A stretch of 55,861 nt of DNA from Acidobacteriota bacterium. GTDB taxonomy: Bacteria > Acidobacteriota > Vicinamibacteria > Vicinamibacterales > UBA8438. Both the position numbers and the translations under genes were made by a program. Location of the stretch: NCBI GenBank assembly GCA_021296515.1, contig JAGWAH010000003.1, positions 16,662-72,522 on the forward strand. The letters run 5' to 3'. The notes beneath the pieces are model-generated. The model had not been told where the DNA came from. It saw only the letters and a program-made list of their open reading frames with translations, and made no database searches. Below, piece after piece: positions 18,614-30,263 of the stretch; within the stretch, counting starts at the first letter, position 1, and the number at the start of each line of letters is the position of its first letter.

Positions 18614-19375
18614 ATGACGACTGACCACGTGCGCGCGATCCTGTCGGAATTCGAGGGCGGCACGATCGGCCGGCGCGACGCCGAGGCGCGCATCCTCGAT
18701 CTCGTACGGCGCGCGCCGTTCGAGGATCTCGGATTCGCCCGCGTCGATCACCACCGGGGCGTCCGCCAGGACTGCCCGGAGATCGTGTTCGGGGCCGGCA
18801 AGACGCCGGCGCAGACGGCCGCCATCGCCGAACGCATCGTCGCGAACGGCGACACCCTCATCGTCACCCGCACCGGGCCCGACGCGTTCGAGGCGGTGCG
18901 CGCGGTCGTTCCGGACGCGCAGTTCCATTCCGCGGCCCGGATCATCACCCGCCGCGCGGTCGCGGAGCCGACCGGCCGGGGGATCGTCCTCGTCGTCGCG
19001 GCGGGCACTTCCGACCTGCCGGTGGCCGAGGAGGCGAGGGTCGCGGCAGAGGCCCTCGGCAACCGGGTCGACACCGTGTACGACGCGGGCGTCGCCGGGC
19101 TGCACAGGTTGCTGGTCGAGCGCGAGCGCCTCGACGCCGCGCGCGTCGTCATCGCCGTCGCCGGCATGGAAGGCGCGTTGCCGAGCGTGATCGGCGGCCT
19201 GATCCGGGCGCCGGTCATCGCGGTGCCGACGAGCATCGGGTACGGCGCCAGCTTCGGCGGGCTGTCGGCGCTGCTCGGTATGCTGAACAGTTGCGCAACG
19301 GGCGTAGCCGTCGTCAACATCGACAACGGGCTCGGCGCAGCGGCGATGGCGAGCCTGATCAATCACCTGAAGTAG
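18614..19375 (+). CDS. larB: LarB-like nickel-pincer cofactor carboxylase
   Basis: A 253-residue member of the AIR carboxylase-like LarB family, which carboxylates and hydrolyses nicotinic acid adenine dinucleotide in nickel-pincer nucleotide synthesis. The N-terminal helical part is followed by CPEIVFGAGKTP, then the PurE-like core with AAGTSDLPVAEEA, VAGMEGALPSVIGGL and PTSIGYGASFGG. I chose ATG 18614; GTG 18593 in frame adds seven residues and neither has a good ribosome binding site. larC and larE are not adjacent. The gap to mutS2 is 17 bp, so the two are probably cotranscribed. Confidence 0.9.
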   Translation: MTTDHVRAILSEFEGGTIGRRDAEARILDLVRRAPFEDLGFARVDHHRGVRQDCPEIVFGAGKTPAQTAAIAERIVANGDTLIVTRTGPDAFEAVRAVVPDAQFHSAARIITRRAVAEPTGRGIVLVVAAGTSDLPVAEEARVAAEALGNRVDTVYDAGVAGLHRLLVERERLDAARVVIAVAGMEGALPSVIGGLIRAPVIAVPTSIGYGASFGGLSALLGMLNSCATGVAVVNIDNGLGAAAMASLINHLK

Positions 19376-19392
19376 CCGCGATCGACAGGACG

Positions 19393-21852
19393 ATGAACCA
19401 CGGGACCCTACAGGCGCTGGAATTCGATCGTATCGTGGCCGCGGTCCGCAGTCTGGCGCTCACGCCGCTCGGAGCGACGGCGCTCGATCGCCTCGCGCCG
19501 GCGACCGATGCCGGCGGGGTCGCCGCCGCGCTCGCGGCCACCAGTGAGGGCCTCGCGTACATCGACGCGAATGCTCCGTTCGGCCTCGACGCCCCCGCCG
19601 ATCTGGAGCAGACAGTCGCAGCGCTCGCCGTGGAGGGGCGCGTCGCCGAGCCGCTCCAGCTCGTCGGACTGGCCCGCTTCCTGGCCTCCATGGACGCGGT
19701 CTGCGCGGCGTTCGGCACCGCCGCCGGCGGACCGTATCCGACGCTGGAAGCTGTCATCGGCGCCGTGCAGTCGTTCGAGCGGGAGGTCCAGGCAATCCGC
19801 GCCGCCATCAATCCCGAGGGCGAGGTGCTCGACGACGCCAGCCCCAAGCTGCGCACCCTGCGGGAGCGCTTGCGCCGGCAGCGCAACCGGCTGCGGGGTA
19901 CGCTCGAGTCGTACCTGCGCGGCCGGGACACGGCGAAGTACCTGCAGGAAAGGGTGGTCACCGAGCGGGGAGGCCGGTTCGTTCTGGTCGTCCGATCCGA
20001 ACACCGCGCCGCGATCCCGGGCATCGTGCACGGCAGCTCGGGCAGCGGGGCAAGCCTCTTCCTAGAGCCGCTGAGCACCGTCGAGATAAACAACGACATC
20101 GTCGCCCTCGAGGAGCTCGAAAGCGAGGAGATCCACCGGATTCTGCTCGGTCTCGCCAACACGGTGCGCAAGCGCGCCCTCGATCTGCGGCGGACGCTGG
20201 CCGCGGCCGAAGAGCTGGACGTCATCCAGGCGCGGGCGAGCTTCTCGCGTCTCGTCGACGGCGTGGAGCCGGCCATCGCGGCCGATGCCCGGATCGAGCT
20301 GCCGGAGGCCAGGCACCCGTTGCTCATCGCCGCGGTCCGCGCACGGGCCGGGGGCGACGACCGGGCGGACGGGAAGGACCCGGCGCAGAACGGACCGGTA
20401 CCGGTCGATCTGCACATTGCGCCGCCGGTCGGCGCACTGATCGTCACCGGACCCAATACCGGCGGCAAGACCGTCGCTCTGAAGACCGTCGGCCTGCTGG
20501 TGCTCATGGCCCAGGCCGGTCTCCATGTGCCGGCCGGCCGGGGAGCCTCGCTGCCGGTGTTCCAGGCGGTCTTCGCCGACATCGGCGACGAACAGTCGAT
20601 CGCCGACAGCCTGTCGACCTTCTCCGGCCACATCACGAACATCGTCGCGATGGAGAGCCGGCTGGTCCTGCCGGCTCTGGTGCTGCTCGACGAGGTCGGC
20701 GCCGGTACGGATCCGGTCGAGGGAGGCGCGCTGGGCGCTGCGATCATCGATCACTTCCGGCGGCGGGGGGCTCTCGTCGCCGCGACGACCCACGACGACA
20801 TGCTGAAGTCGTACGCCTCGACGACGAGCGGCGTCGCCTGCGCCGGCTTCGGATTCGATCCGAACACCTATGCGCCGACCTACCGGCTGACGTACGGCTC
20901 GCCCGGACGGAGTCTGGCGCTCGAGATCGCGGCGCGCCTGGGCGTTCCTCCCTCCATCGTCGACGACGCACGCGGCCGGCGCAGCGCCCGCGAGGCGCAG
21001 CTCGCCGAGCACCTCGCCCGGGTCGAGCGCGATATGGCGCTGGTGAACGCCCAACGTACCGAGCTGGAGGCGGGCCGCCGCCAGCTCAAGGACGAGCGCG
21101 CGGCGCTGGAGCGGGCGCGGCAGGCGTTCGACGAGAAGGAGAAGGCCGCGCGACAACGCCTTCGAACCGGCGTGGACGCGGAGATCAAGGCGGCGCGTTC
21201 CGTCGTCGAGGAGATCGTCAAAGACCTGCGGGCCCGTGCGGGGGCGCTCGTGAAGCCGGCCGGCGGCCAGGCCGGCGACCGGCCCGGCAAACGGGTCACC
21301 ACCGGCGCGACCGGTGAATTGAAGCGCGCGGCGATCGACGCGCTCGAGCGGATCCGGGACCACTCCGCCACGGCTCCGCCGGAACCGCCCGCACCCTCCC
21401 CGCCTGCCACCCCGCCCCCCGCGGGCAGCCGCGTCCGAGTCGAAAGCCTGGGACTGGAAGGGACGCTGGTCGCGATCCACGGCGAGGACGCCGAAATCGA
21501 GGCGCGGGGGAAGCGCCTGCACGTGCCCGCCGAACACCTCCGCGCCGTCGAGGCGACGCCGTCGGCGCGCGGCGGAGTGACGGTCGCGGTGGCGGCGGAC
21601 ACCGATGCCCCGCAGGAGCTCAACGTCATCGGTTGCCGTGTCGACGATGCGCTGTCGCGCGTGGAGAAGTACGTGGATCAGGCGCTGCTCGGCGGGCTGG
21701 GGGAATTACGGGTGATCCACGGTCACGGAACCGGGCAACTGCGGCGCGCCATCGCCGGCTTCCTCGACGAGCATCCGCTGGTGGCGAAGTTCCAGGCGGC
21801 CGCGCCGGAGCATGGCGGCCGGGGCGTGACGATCATCGAGCTCAAGGACTAG
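19393..21852 (+). CDS. mutS2: Endonuclease MutS2
   Basis: An 819-residue MutS2: MutS core without the mismatch-binding domain, Walker A GPNTGGKT at 353-360, Walker B LLDEVGAGTD at about 428-437, a long coiled coil (about 540-650), a KOW-like strand segment, and a C-terminal Smr nuclease domain (about 744-819) with the HGHGTGQLR motif. The family acts in recombination suppression and on stalled or collided ribosomes. ATG 19393 with AGGA close upstream. The dnaG start lies nine bases after the stop. Confidence 0.95.
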   Translation: MNHGTLQALEFDRIVAAVRSLALTPLGATALDRLAPATDAGGVAAALAATSEGLAYIDANAPFGLDAPADLEQTVAALAVEGRVAEPLQLVGLARFLASMDAVCAAFGTAAGGPYPTLEAVIGAVQSFEREVQAIRAAINPEGEVLDDASPKLRTLRERLRRQRNRLRGTLESYLRGRDTAKYLQERVVTERGGRFVLVVRSEHRAAIPGIVHGSSGSGASLFLEPLSTVEINNDIVALEELESEEIHRILLGLANTVRKRALDLRRTLAAAEELDVIQARASFSRLVDGVEPAIAADARIELPEARHPLLIAAVRARAGGDDRADGKDPAQNGPVPVDLHIAPPVGALIVTGPNTGGKTVALKTVGLLVLMAQAGLHVPAGRGASLPVFQAVFADIGDEQSIADSLSTFSGHITNIVAMESRLVLPALVLLDEVGAGTDPVEGGALGAAIIDHFRRRGALVAATTHDDMLKSYASTTSGVACAGFGFDPNTYAPTYRLTYGSPGRSLALEIAARLGVPPSIVDDARGRRSAREAQLAEHLARVERDMALVNAQRTELEAGRRQLKDERAALERARQAFDEKEKAARQRLRTGVDAEIKAARSVVEEIVKDLRARAGALVKPAGGQAGDRPGKRVTTGATGELKRAAIDALERIRDHSATAPPEPPAPSPPATPPPAGSRVRVESLGLEGTLVAIHGEDAEIEARGKRLHVPAEHLRAVEATPSARGGVTVAVAADTDAPQELNVIGCRVDDALSRVEKYVDQALLGGLGELRVIHGHGTGQLRRAIAGFLDEHPLVAKFQAAAPEHGGRGVTIIELKD

Positions 21853-21860
21853 CAGTCCGC

Positions 21861-23624
21861 ATGGCACGCTTCCCGCCGGGATTCATCGCCGATCTCAAGG
21901 CGCAGGCCGACATCGTCCAGGTGATCCAGGACGTGGTGCCCCTCAGGCAGGCAGGAGGCACGTTCAAGGGCCTGTGCCCGTTCCATCGCGAGAAGACCCC
22001 GAGCTTCAACGTCAACCGCGAGAAGGGCTTCTTCCACTGCTTCGGCTGCTCGACCGGCGGCGACGTCCTGAAGTTCGTCGAGCTCTACGAGAAGCTCAGC
22101 TTTCCCGAGGCCGTGCAGGCCCTGGCCCAGCGCTTCGGATTGACCGTCCCCGAATCGGACGACCCACAACGCGACAGGGCCGAGAGCGCGGAGCGGGAAG
22201 CGCTGCTCCACGTGCATGAGGTCGCCGACGCCTACTTCCGCGCGCAACTGCGCACCGCGGCCGGCACCGCCGCGCTGCGCTACCTCGAGCGGCGGAACAT
22301 CCGGCCGGAGACGATCGAACGGCTCGGCCTGGGCTACGCGCCGCCCGGAGGCGGCCTGACCCGCCACCTGCTGGATCGGCGCCAGCCGCTCGAGTTGCTG
22401 CTCAAGAGCGGGCTCGTGGCGCAACGCGACGGCGGCGCACCCTACGACCGGTTCCGCAACCGGCTGACGATTCCGATAGCGCGCGACACCGGGTCGGTAG
22501 TCGCGTTCGGCGGCCGCGCGCTCGCGGCCGATCAGCAGCCCAAGTACCTCAACTCGCCGGAGACGCCGCTGTACTCGAAGAGCCGGACTCTCTACGGCCT
22601 CCACCTGACGCGGCAGGCGGTGCGAGAGGTCGGCTACGCCGTCCTCGTCGAGGGGTACTTCGACCTCGCCCAGGCCCTGCAGGCCGGCGTGAAGCCGGTC
22701 GTCGCCACGTGCGGGACGGCGCTGACCGACCGGCATGCGCGGCTGCTGCGACGCTTCTGCTCCCGGGCCCTCCTGAGCTTCGATCCCGACTCGGCCGGCG
22801 AGGGCGCCGCCGCGCGCTCGGGGGAGCTCCTGCTCGCCCAGGGGTTCCAGGTCAACGTCGTCCAGCTTCCTCCCGGCGAGGACCCGGACGGGTACATCCG
22901 GCAGCATGGCGGCGAAGCCTATGCGCAGCGGCTCAGGACGTCGCGGCCGTACCTCGACGACGTGCTCGATCGCGCGGTGGTCGGGCGCGACTTCTCCCGC
23001 GTGCAGGAGAGCCGAGCTCTGCTCGAACGGATGAAGCCGGTAGCCCGGGCCATCCGGGATCCGGTCGCCCTGGACAGGTTCGTCGACCGGGTGGAGCACC
23101 TTGCCCGGGTGACGGAAGGTCTCTTCCGAGCGGAGTTGCGGGAGGAGGCGAAGCCGCAACGGTCGGCCGTGCAAGCCGACATCCGTGCCGCGCAGACGGC
23201 GCTCCTGCCTGCCGAGAAGGGACTGATCTGGGCGTTGATGCGCGACGCCGCGGCCGCGCAGCCGGTGCTCTCGGAGCTGGAGCCGGCCGACCTGGAAGGA
23301 CTGCAGACGGCTCGCATCCTCGACGTCGCCCGGACCCTCGCGACCATCCCTTCCACCGGGCTGCCCGAGACCCTCGTCGAACGCCTCGACGAGGAGGACG
23401 CGGAGCTGGTGAGGACGACCGCGCGGGATTCCGTGGCGGCGGCAGACGTCGCCGACTGCGGGATCGAGTTGCGAAAACGGCGCTACGACCGCGAGAGGGC
23501 CGCCCTGCAGCGGGCCATCGATGACCGGCAGCAGGACGGTTCGCCAGACGCCCTCAAGGAGATCGACGAGCTCTGGACGCGCAAGAAGGATCTTCTGCAG
23601 CGTATCGAGGAGCTCGCGGGATGA
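21861..23624 (+). CDS. dnaG: DNA primase
   Basis: Makes RNA primers for replication. 587 residues. A CHC2 zinc finger uses Cys39, His42, Cys60 and Cys63; then come the primase core ([27 protein letters not shown]), the TOPRIM acidic motifs ([16 protein letters not shown]) and a C-terminal helicase-binding helical domain. ATG 21861 with AAGGA 12 bases upstream. It sits between mutS2 and rpoD; dnaG-rpoD is the classic macromolecular synthesis pairing, here without rpsU. Confidence 0.97.
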   Translation: MARFPPGFIADLKAQADIVQVIQDVVPLRQAGGTFKGLCPFHREKTPSFNVNREKGFFHCFGCSTGGDVLKFVELYEKLSFPEAVQALAQRFGLTVPESDDPQRDRAESAEREALLHVHEVADAYFRAQLRTAAGTAALRYLERRNIRPETIERLGLGYAPPGGGLTRHLLDRRQPLELLLKSGLVAQRDGGAPYDRFRNRLTIPIARDTGSVVAFGGRALAADQQPKYLNSPETPLYSKSRTLYGLHLTRQAVREVGYAVLVEGYFDLAQALQAGVKPVVATCGTALTDRHARLLRRFCSRALLSFDPDSAGEGAAARSGELLLAQGFQVNVVQLPPGEDPDGYIRQHGGEAYAQRLRTSRPYLDDVLDRAVVGRDFSRVQESRALLERMKPVARAIRDPVALDRFVDRVEHLARVTEGLFRAELREEAKPQRSAVQADIRAAQTALLPAEKGLIWALMRDAAAAQPVLSELEPADLEGLQTARILDVARTLATIPSTGLPETLVERLDEEDAELVRTTARDSVAAADVADCGIELRKRRYDRERAALQRAIDDRQQDGSPDALKEIDELWTRKKDLLQRIEELAG

Positions 23625-23696
23625 CCGCACGCGGCCCCGCCACGGCGCGTACCGTGCGGGATCCGCGGGCGCCGAGCACGATGGAGCGCCGCCATA

Positions 23697-23702
23697 TACA
23701 AT
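23697..23702 (+). promoter_or_regulatory. -10 box upstream of rpoD
   Basis: TACAAT in the 163-bp gap between dnaG and rpoD. It precedes an in-frame GTG (23710) by seven bases, but the ATG at 23788 has a far better ribosome binding site, so this most likely drives a leader of about 79 nt. Confidence 0.4.
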
Positions 23703-23787
23703 CTCCACCGTGGCGCGTCCCCCCGCGGCGAAGGCCCCGAGAGGCGCGCTGATCCGCAACGGCAAGCCGACCGCACGAGGTGACGGG

Positions 23788-25497
<1,710 letters not shown>

Positions 25498-25508
25498 TGC
25501 CTGCCCGG

Positions 25509-25584
25509 GGGCCCATAGCTCAGCGGTCAGAGCCGCCGGCTCATAACCGGCCTGTCCCAGGTTCGAATCCTGGTGGGCCCACCA
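25509..25584 (+). tRNA. tRNA with CAU anticodon, probably tRNA-Ile2 (lysidine type)
   Basis: A 76-nt cloverleaf with encoded CCA. The 7-bp acceptor stem is GGGCCCA/TGGGCCC, the D loop has eight bases, the anticodon loop is CTCATAA, and the T arm is CCAGG-TTCGAAT-CCTGG. The anticodon alone allows Met or Ile2. The C4-G69 and C5-G68 pairs, which are TilS determinants in E. coli tRNA-Ile2, and the short D loop favour Ile2 over elongator Met (which has U4-A69 and A5-U68 in E. coli). It starts 11 bp after rpoD and is followed by a terminator. Confidence 0.92.
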
Positions 25585-25631
25585 CCTTTCTCGCGCGACC
25601 GGCGTCTCGGCCGCGCGCCCCGGAAGACCAG

Positions 25632-25655
25632 GCCCCGCCCGTGCGGGGCTTTTTT
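25632..25655 (+). terminator. Intrinsic terminator after rpoD-tRNA
   Basis: A GCCCCGC/GCGGGGC stem with a 4-base loop followed directly by TTTTTT at 25650-25655. The clearest intrinsic terminator in the window. It ends 12 bases before the ATG of the next gene. Confidence 0.93.
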
Positions 25656-25667
25656 CTTGCGTGATCC

Positions 25668-26402
25668 ATGCTTCCCGACCTCGAACGACTGATTCGGCTG
25701 CAGCAACTGGAAACCGCCGTCGCCGCGGCCCGGCAGACCATCGAGTCCTTTCCCGCGACGCGCGAGAGGCTCGAGGCCCGTCTCGCCAGACATGCCGCCG
25801 GCCTCGAAGCCGCCGAACAGCGGCTCGCGGCGAACAAGGCCGCCCGCCGCGAGATCGAGAAGGAAACCGCGGCGATCGAGAAGAAGCTGGCTACCTCCAG
25901 GGAACACTCGATGGCGGTCAAGACCAACAAGGAGCTCTGGGCCGTTCAAGCCGAAATCGAGCGCGCGACCGCGGACATCCGGAAGCTCGAAGACCGGATA
26001 CTCGAGAGGATGATGGAGGCCGACGAACTGTCGTCCGACATCGAAGCCGCAGGGCAGGCCCTGGCGGAAGAGCAGGCAACCGTCGGTGAAGAACAACGCC
26101 GGCTGGAACAGGAACGAGACCGCCATCAGGCCCTGGTGGAGCGCTACGCCGGTGACCGCGAGGAGATCGTGAGCGGCCTCTCTCGGCGCTTGCTGGAGAC
26201 CTTCGACACCCTGATGCGCGGCCGCAAGGGAATCGCCGTCAGCGAGGTGCGGGACGGGCGCTGCCGATCGTGCCAGGTCCGTCTGCGCCCGCAACTCAAC
26301 AACGACGTGCGGCTGAACCAGCGGTTGATTCAGTGCGAGAGCTGCCAGCGCATCCTCTATTTCCCGATCGCGGCAGGGGACACCGCCGCCCCGCCGGCGT
26401 GA
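25668..26402 (+). CDS. Zinc-ribbon coiled-coil protein (C4-type, CT398/DUF164-like)
   Basis: A 244-residue protein of a widespread bacterial family. Residues 5-175 are a long charged coiled coil; the C-terminus has a four-Cys zinc ribbon, Cys199, Cys202, Cys223 and Cys226 (CRSC and CESC). Family members have been linked to nucleic acid binding and to flagellar or sigma factor partners, but no general function is agreed. No ribosome binding site is seen, and the ATG is only 12 bases past the T-tract of a strong terminator. The stop overlaps the acpS start (GTGA). Confidence 0.85.
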   Translation: MLPDLERLIRLQQLETAVAAARQTIESFPATRERLEARLARHAAGLEAAEQRLAANKAARREIEKETAAIEKKLATSREHSMAVKTNKELWAVQAEIERATADIRKLEDRILERMMEADELSSDIEAAGQALAEEQATVGEEQRRLEQERDRHQALVERYAGDREEIVSGLSRRLLETFDTLMRGRKGIAVSEVRDGRCRSCQVRLRPQLNNDVRLNQRLIQCESCQRILYFPIAAGDTAAPPA

Positions 26403-26788
26403 GCGGCCACGCCGTCATCGGCATCGGCATCGACATCGAGGAGGTCGCGCGGGTGCGCGATCTCGTGGCGCGCTACGGCGACCGCTTCATCACGAGAATC
26501 TTCACGGACGGAGAAGCCGACTACTGCCTGCGGCGCCGGGTGCCGGCCCAGCACCTGGCCGCGAGATTCTCCGCCAAGGAGGCGGCGATGAAAGCCCTCG
26601 GCACGGGGCGGGCGCAGGGTGTGCTCTGGCGCGACGTCGAGGTCGTCCGCCGGGGCGGACCTCCGCAACTGGCGTTGCATGGCGGAGCACGCCGGCGCTT
26701 CGATGCGCTCGGCGCCACCGGCGCGTTGCTCACGATGACGCACTCGCGCAATCTGGCCATCGCCCAGGTCGCCCTGCTCGGCCGCTGA
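26399..26788 (+). CDS. acpS: Holo-[acyl-carrier-protein] synthase
   Basis: Transfers 4'-phosphopantetheine from CoA to apo-ACP. 129 residues from GTG 26399. The magnesium-binding Asp12 (GIDIEEV) and Glu61 (FSAKEAAMKALG) are present, and the protein ends in a typical THSRNLAIAQV strand. Translationally coupled to the zinc-ribbon gene by a 4-bp overlap. It converges with ftsZ; the gap is 34 bp. Confidence 0.96.
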   Translation: MSGHAVIGIGIDIEEVARVRDLVARYGDRFITRIFTDGEADYCLRRRVPAQHLAARFSAKEAAMKALGTGRAQGVLWRDVEVVRRGGPPQLALHGGARRRFDALGATGALLTMTHSRNLAIAQVALLGR

Positions 26789-26822
26789 CGTCGTCCGCCG
26801 GGGTGCGTGACGGCGCCGACAC

Positions 26823-28115
26823 CTATTCCACCGGCCGCCGCAGGAAAGCGGGAAGGGGCGGATCCAGTTGCTCTTCGGAGTCGTTTCCCTCGTCACCCGC
26901 CGCGTCGTCATCGGCGTCGTCGTCGATCGCGTCCAACGCGGGGGAGAACTCTATCGAGGCGCGCCGGGACATCGTGATGCCTCCTCCCCCGGCCGCCGCC
27001 ACCGCCATCGGCGCGGCGTTCTCCTCCTGGCGCAGATGGGCATATTGCTGCAGATCGACCGGCGTGTCGGATTTCGCCGACGGCGACGCGCTTCGACCCG
27101 CAAGCCCCTCGAAGTCGGTCGCGATGACGGTGATCTTGACCTTGCCCTCCATGGAAGGATCGATGACCGCCCCGAAGATGATGTTGGCCTCCTCGTGCGC
27201 CGCCTCGTGGATGATCGTGGTCGCCTGGCTGACCTCGAGCATGGACAGGTCGGAGCCGCCGGTGATGTTGACGATGACCCCGCGCGCACCCTCGACCCGG
27301 GCTTCCTCGATCAGCGGACTCGCGATGGCCCTGTTGGCCGCGTCTACGCTGCGGTCCTTGCCCTCGCCGTAGCCGGTTCCCATGATGGCCATGCCCATGC
27401 CCGACATGATGGTCTTCACGTCGGCGAAGTCCAGATTGATCATGCCGGGTACGAGAATCAGATCCGAGATGCCCCGAATGGCCTGATGCAGGACGTCGTC
27501 GGCGAGCAGGAACGCGTCGGTCAGGCTGGTCGTCTGCTCGATATGTCCGAGGAGGCGCTCGTTGGGAATGGCAATGACAGTGTCCACCGACGCGCGGAGC
27601 TCGTCCAGGCCCCGCTCGGCCTGCACCGCCCGCCGCTTGCCCTCGAACTTGAAGGGCTTCGTCACGACTGCGATCGTCAACGCGCCGAGCTCGCTGGCGA
27701 GAGCGGCGACCACCGGCGCGGCGCCCGTGCCCGTCCCTCCCCCGAGGCCCGCCGTGACGAACACCATGTCGGCGCCGCTGAGCGCGGCGATGAGCTGCTC
27801 GGTATCTTCCAGGGCCGCCTGACGGCCGATGTTGGGATCCGCGCCGGCGCCGAGGCCGCTCGTCACCTTCGTCCCGATCTGCAGGCGGACGGGCGACTCG
27901 TTCTGCGCCAGCGCCTGGGCGTCGGTGTTCGCCACAATGAAGTCGACGCCTCTGACTCCTCCGGCCACCATCCGGCCCACCGCGTTGCTCCCGCCGCCAC
28001 CGACACCGACCACCTTGATCCGGGCCCCGGTTCGAACCGTGTCCTCCAAGGTCAGTCGAAGATCTCCATCCAACGCCGGCTCGGGCCCGGGCAGGATTCT
28101 GCCGCTCTCCGCCAT
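26823..28115 (-). CDS. ftsZ: Cell division protein FtsZ
   Basis: Tubulin-like GTPase that forms the Z ring, 430 residues. The GTP-binding GGGTGTG is at 125-131 and the catalytic T7 loop NLDFADVK follows later. A disordered acidic linker (about 370-418) precedes the C-terminal peptide [10 protein letters not shown], which binds FtsA and other partners. ATG 28115 has AAGGAGG five bases upstream. Last gene of the dcw cluster, 17 bp after ftsA. Confidence 0.98.
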   Translation of the reverse strand: MAESGRILPGPEPALDGDLRLTLEDTVRTGARIKVVGVGGGGSNAVGRMVAGGVRGVDFIVANTDAQALAQNESPVRLQIGTKVTSGLGAGADPNIGRQAALEDTEQLIAALSGADMVFVTAGLGGGTGTGAAPVVAALASELGALTIAVVTKPFKFEGKRRAVQAERGLDELRASVDTVIAIPNERLLGHIEQTTSLTDAFLLADDVLHQAIRGISDLILVPGMINLDFADVKTIMSGMGMAIMGTGYGEGKDRSVDAANRAIASPLIEEARVEGARGVIVNITGGSDLSMLEVSQATTIIHEAAHEEANIIFGAVIDPSMEGKVKITVIATDFEGLAGRSASPSAKSDTPVDLQQYAHLRQEENAAPMAVAAAGGGGITMSRRASIEFSPALDAIDDDADDDAAGDEGNDSEEQLDPPLPAFLRRPVE

Positions 28116-28132
28116 GCCATCCTCCTTCGCCT

Positions 28133-29365
28133 CTAAAAGAACTCCTTGAACAGGAGACGCAGTCTTCCGGCAACCCTGCTCAAGGCGCCACCCGTGTAGT
28201 GGTCCTGCTCGGACACCTGCCGCCGGTTCGCGTACATGATCAGCCCGACGGCCGTCGCAAACGCCGGATCGTTGACGTGGTCCGTCAATCCGCCCGCACC
28301 GACCGGGCAGCCGCGGCGGATCGGCAGATCGAAAATCTGATCGGCTATCTCCGGCATGCCGTCGAGGACGGAGCCGCCCCCGGTCAGCACGATGCCGGAA
28401 TTCAGTGCGCCCTCGTAGCCACGATGCTGGATCTCGTCCCAGAGCTGGTGAAAGACCTCTTCGGCGCGCGGCTGCAGCACGTCGGCCAGGATGCGGCGCG
28501 ACATGATCCGCGGCTGGCGGCCGCCCACGCTGGCGATCTCTACCGTCTGCTCTTCGTCGACCAGCGCCGTCAGGGCGCACCCGCTGCGGCGCTTCGTCTT
28601 CTCCGCCTGCGGAATCGGGGTCCGCAGGCCGACGGCGATGTCGTTCGTGAAGTGGTCTCCGCCCAGCGCAATGGCGCCGGTGTGCCACAGGCTGCCGCGC
28701 TCGAATACCGCGAAGTCCGTCGTCCCGCCGCCGATATCGACCAGGGCTACCCCGAGCTCCTTCTCATCCGCCGTCAAGACGGCCTCCGCCGCCGCAAGCT
28801 GGCCGAGCACCGTGGCGGCGACGGTGACGCCGGCCCGGTTGACACAGGTAACCAGGTTCTGCGTCGTCGAGGTGCTGCCGGTAACGATGTGGACGTTCAC
28901 CTCCAGGCGGGCTCCCGTCATCCCGATCGGGGCTCCGATGCCATCCTGCTCGTCCACCACGAAGTCCTGCGGCAGCGTGTGCAGCACCTCGCGTCCGGTC
29001 GGCAGGGAGACGGCCTTCGCGGCGTCGATCGCGCGCCGGACGTCCTGGCGCGTGATCTCGCGGTTCTGCCCGGCGACCGCCACCACGCCCCGGCTGTTGA
29101 ACGCCTTGACGTGACTGCCGGACAGCGCGAGATGCACCGTGTCGATCTCGACACCCGCGGTGAGCTCGGCTTCCTCAATCGCCTTCTTGATCGACTCGGC
29201 GGCCGCCTCGAGGTTGACGACGACGCCGCGGCGAACGCCGTGCGCGTCCGCGACTCCGATCCCGATGATGTCGACGCCTCCGTCCTGCATCGCCTCGCCG
29301 ACGATGGCGGCGACCTTGGAGGTGCCCACGTCGAGGCCGACGACGTACTGCTCCCTACGTGCCAC
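28133..29365 (-). CDS. ftsA: Cell division protein FtsA
   Basis: Actin-like ATPase that tethers FtsZ to the membrane, 410 residues. The phosphate-1 motif LDVGTSK is at 11-17, phosphate-2 is [13 protein letters not shown] and the adenosine motif is VLTGGGS. The C-terminus is a basic amphipathic helix ([15 protein letters not shown]), the membrane targeting sequence. GTG 29365 has GGAGG four bases upstream and overlaps the ftsQ 3' end by 11 bases. Confidence 0.97.
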   Translation of the reverse strand: MARREQYVVGLDVGTSKVAAIVGEAMQDGGVDIIGIGVADAHGVRRGVVVNLEAAAESIKKAIEEAELTAGVEIDTVHLALSGSHVKAFNSRGVVAVAGQNREITRQDVRRAIDAAKAVSLPTGREVLHTLPQDFVVDEQDGIGAPIGMTGARLEVNVHIVTGSTSTTQNLVTCVNRAGVTVAATVLGQLAAAEAVLTADEKELGVALVDIGGGTTDFAVFERGSLWHTGAIALGGDHFTNDIAVGLRTPIPQAEKTKRRSGCALTALVDEEQTVEIASVGGRQPRIMSRRILADVLQPRAEEVFHQLWDEIQHRGYEGALNSGIVLTGGGSVLDGMPEIADQIFDLPIRRGCPVGAGGLTDHVNDPAFATAVGLIMYANRRQVSEQDHYTGGALSRVAGRLRLLFKEFF

Positions 29366-30263
29366 GCTGCCTCCGTTGACCGCTGTTCGCCGCAAGCCCG
29401 GTCCGGGCCGCCTCCGTCAATCTCCGCTGCAACGTGATGCGGCGCGCCGCGGCGGCGGCGTCCGCCGGACCGACGTACACCTTCTCGTCGAACCTCACGT
29501 CCACATAGTCGATATCGGGCACGACCTGCCGGAGCGCCGGCACGATTTCCAGATAGGTCCGGAGCCGCGCAACGAACCGTTCGGCGCCGAGATGCACGCG
29601 GACCGGATCCCCGTTCAGCAGCACGACCGCGTCATGCGGATTGGCGACGTCCACCTGCGAAATGCGCGCGGCAAGGCCGCTGTCCGCATCCAGTTGCGCG
29701 ATCAGACGCGCGGCGAGCGCCGCGCGGCGCTTGTCGACGGCCGATCCGCCTTCGCCTCCGCGGGCGGAGAATCCGTCGATGATCGGCAAATCGAGGTCGG
29801 AGAACCGGGGACCGAATTCGTCGATCACATGCCCGGTGACGTCGATGAGATAGAGGCTGGATCCGAACCTGCTCAGCCCGACCGGCTTCCGTTCCTCCAG
29901 GGTCACGTGCACCGCCGAGGGCAGGACCCGACGCAGCGCCGCCTCGCGAATCCATCCGGACGCGAGCAGGCTCGCGCGTCCCGCCTCGAGATCGGCGACC
30001 AGCAGATTCTCGCCGCGCAACGGCTCCATGAGGCCCGCGACCTCGCCGGCAGACAGGCGTTCGTTGCCTCCGACCGTGATCGTGTCGACACGGAGGACGT
30101 CCGCGTGGCGCAACCGTTCTAACGCCCACGTAGAGCCGCCGGCCACGACCAGAGCCAGGCCCAGGTGCACGAGGAGCACCCGCCGGCGCGCAAGCCACCG
30201 GCGCCGTACCGGCTGCACGTAAGCGCGTCGAAACCGCGGTTCGGGACGTGCATACACCGCCAT
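29355..30263 (-). CDS. ftsQ: Cell division protein FtsQ (DivIB)
   Basis: Bitopic divisome protein, 302 residues. An Arg-rich cytoplasmic head (1-28), one membrane helix (about 29-45), a POTRA domain (about 54-125, DTITVGGNERLSAGEV) and a beta domain follow. It links FtsA/FtsZ to FtsL and FtsI. ATG 30263 overlaps the murC stop by one base (TGATG). The start was set by this overlap and by the family's short cytoplasmic tail. Confidence 0.93.
   Translation of the reverse strand: MAVYARPEPRFRRAYVQPVRRRWLARRRVLLVHLGLALVVAGGSTWALERLRHADVLRVDTITVGGNERLSAGEVAGLMEPLRGENLLVADLEAGRASLLASGWIREAALRRVLPSAVHVTLEERKPVGLSRFGSSLYLIDVTGHVIDEFGPRFSDLDLPIIDGFSARGGEGGSAVDKRRAALAARLIAQLDADSGLAARISQVDVANPHDAVVLLNGDPVRVHLGAERFVARLRTYLEIVPALRQVVPDIDYVDVRFDEKVYVGPADAAAAARRITLQRRLTEAARTGLAANSGQRRQRGT

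Noticed and set aside
23697-23787. Leaderless GTG start of rpoD at 23710
   Set aside because: The spacing to TACAAT fits, but ATG 23788 has GAGGTGA upstream and gives the usual sigma-70 N-terminus.
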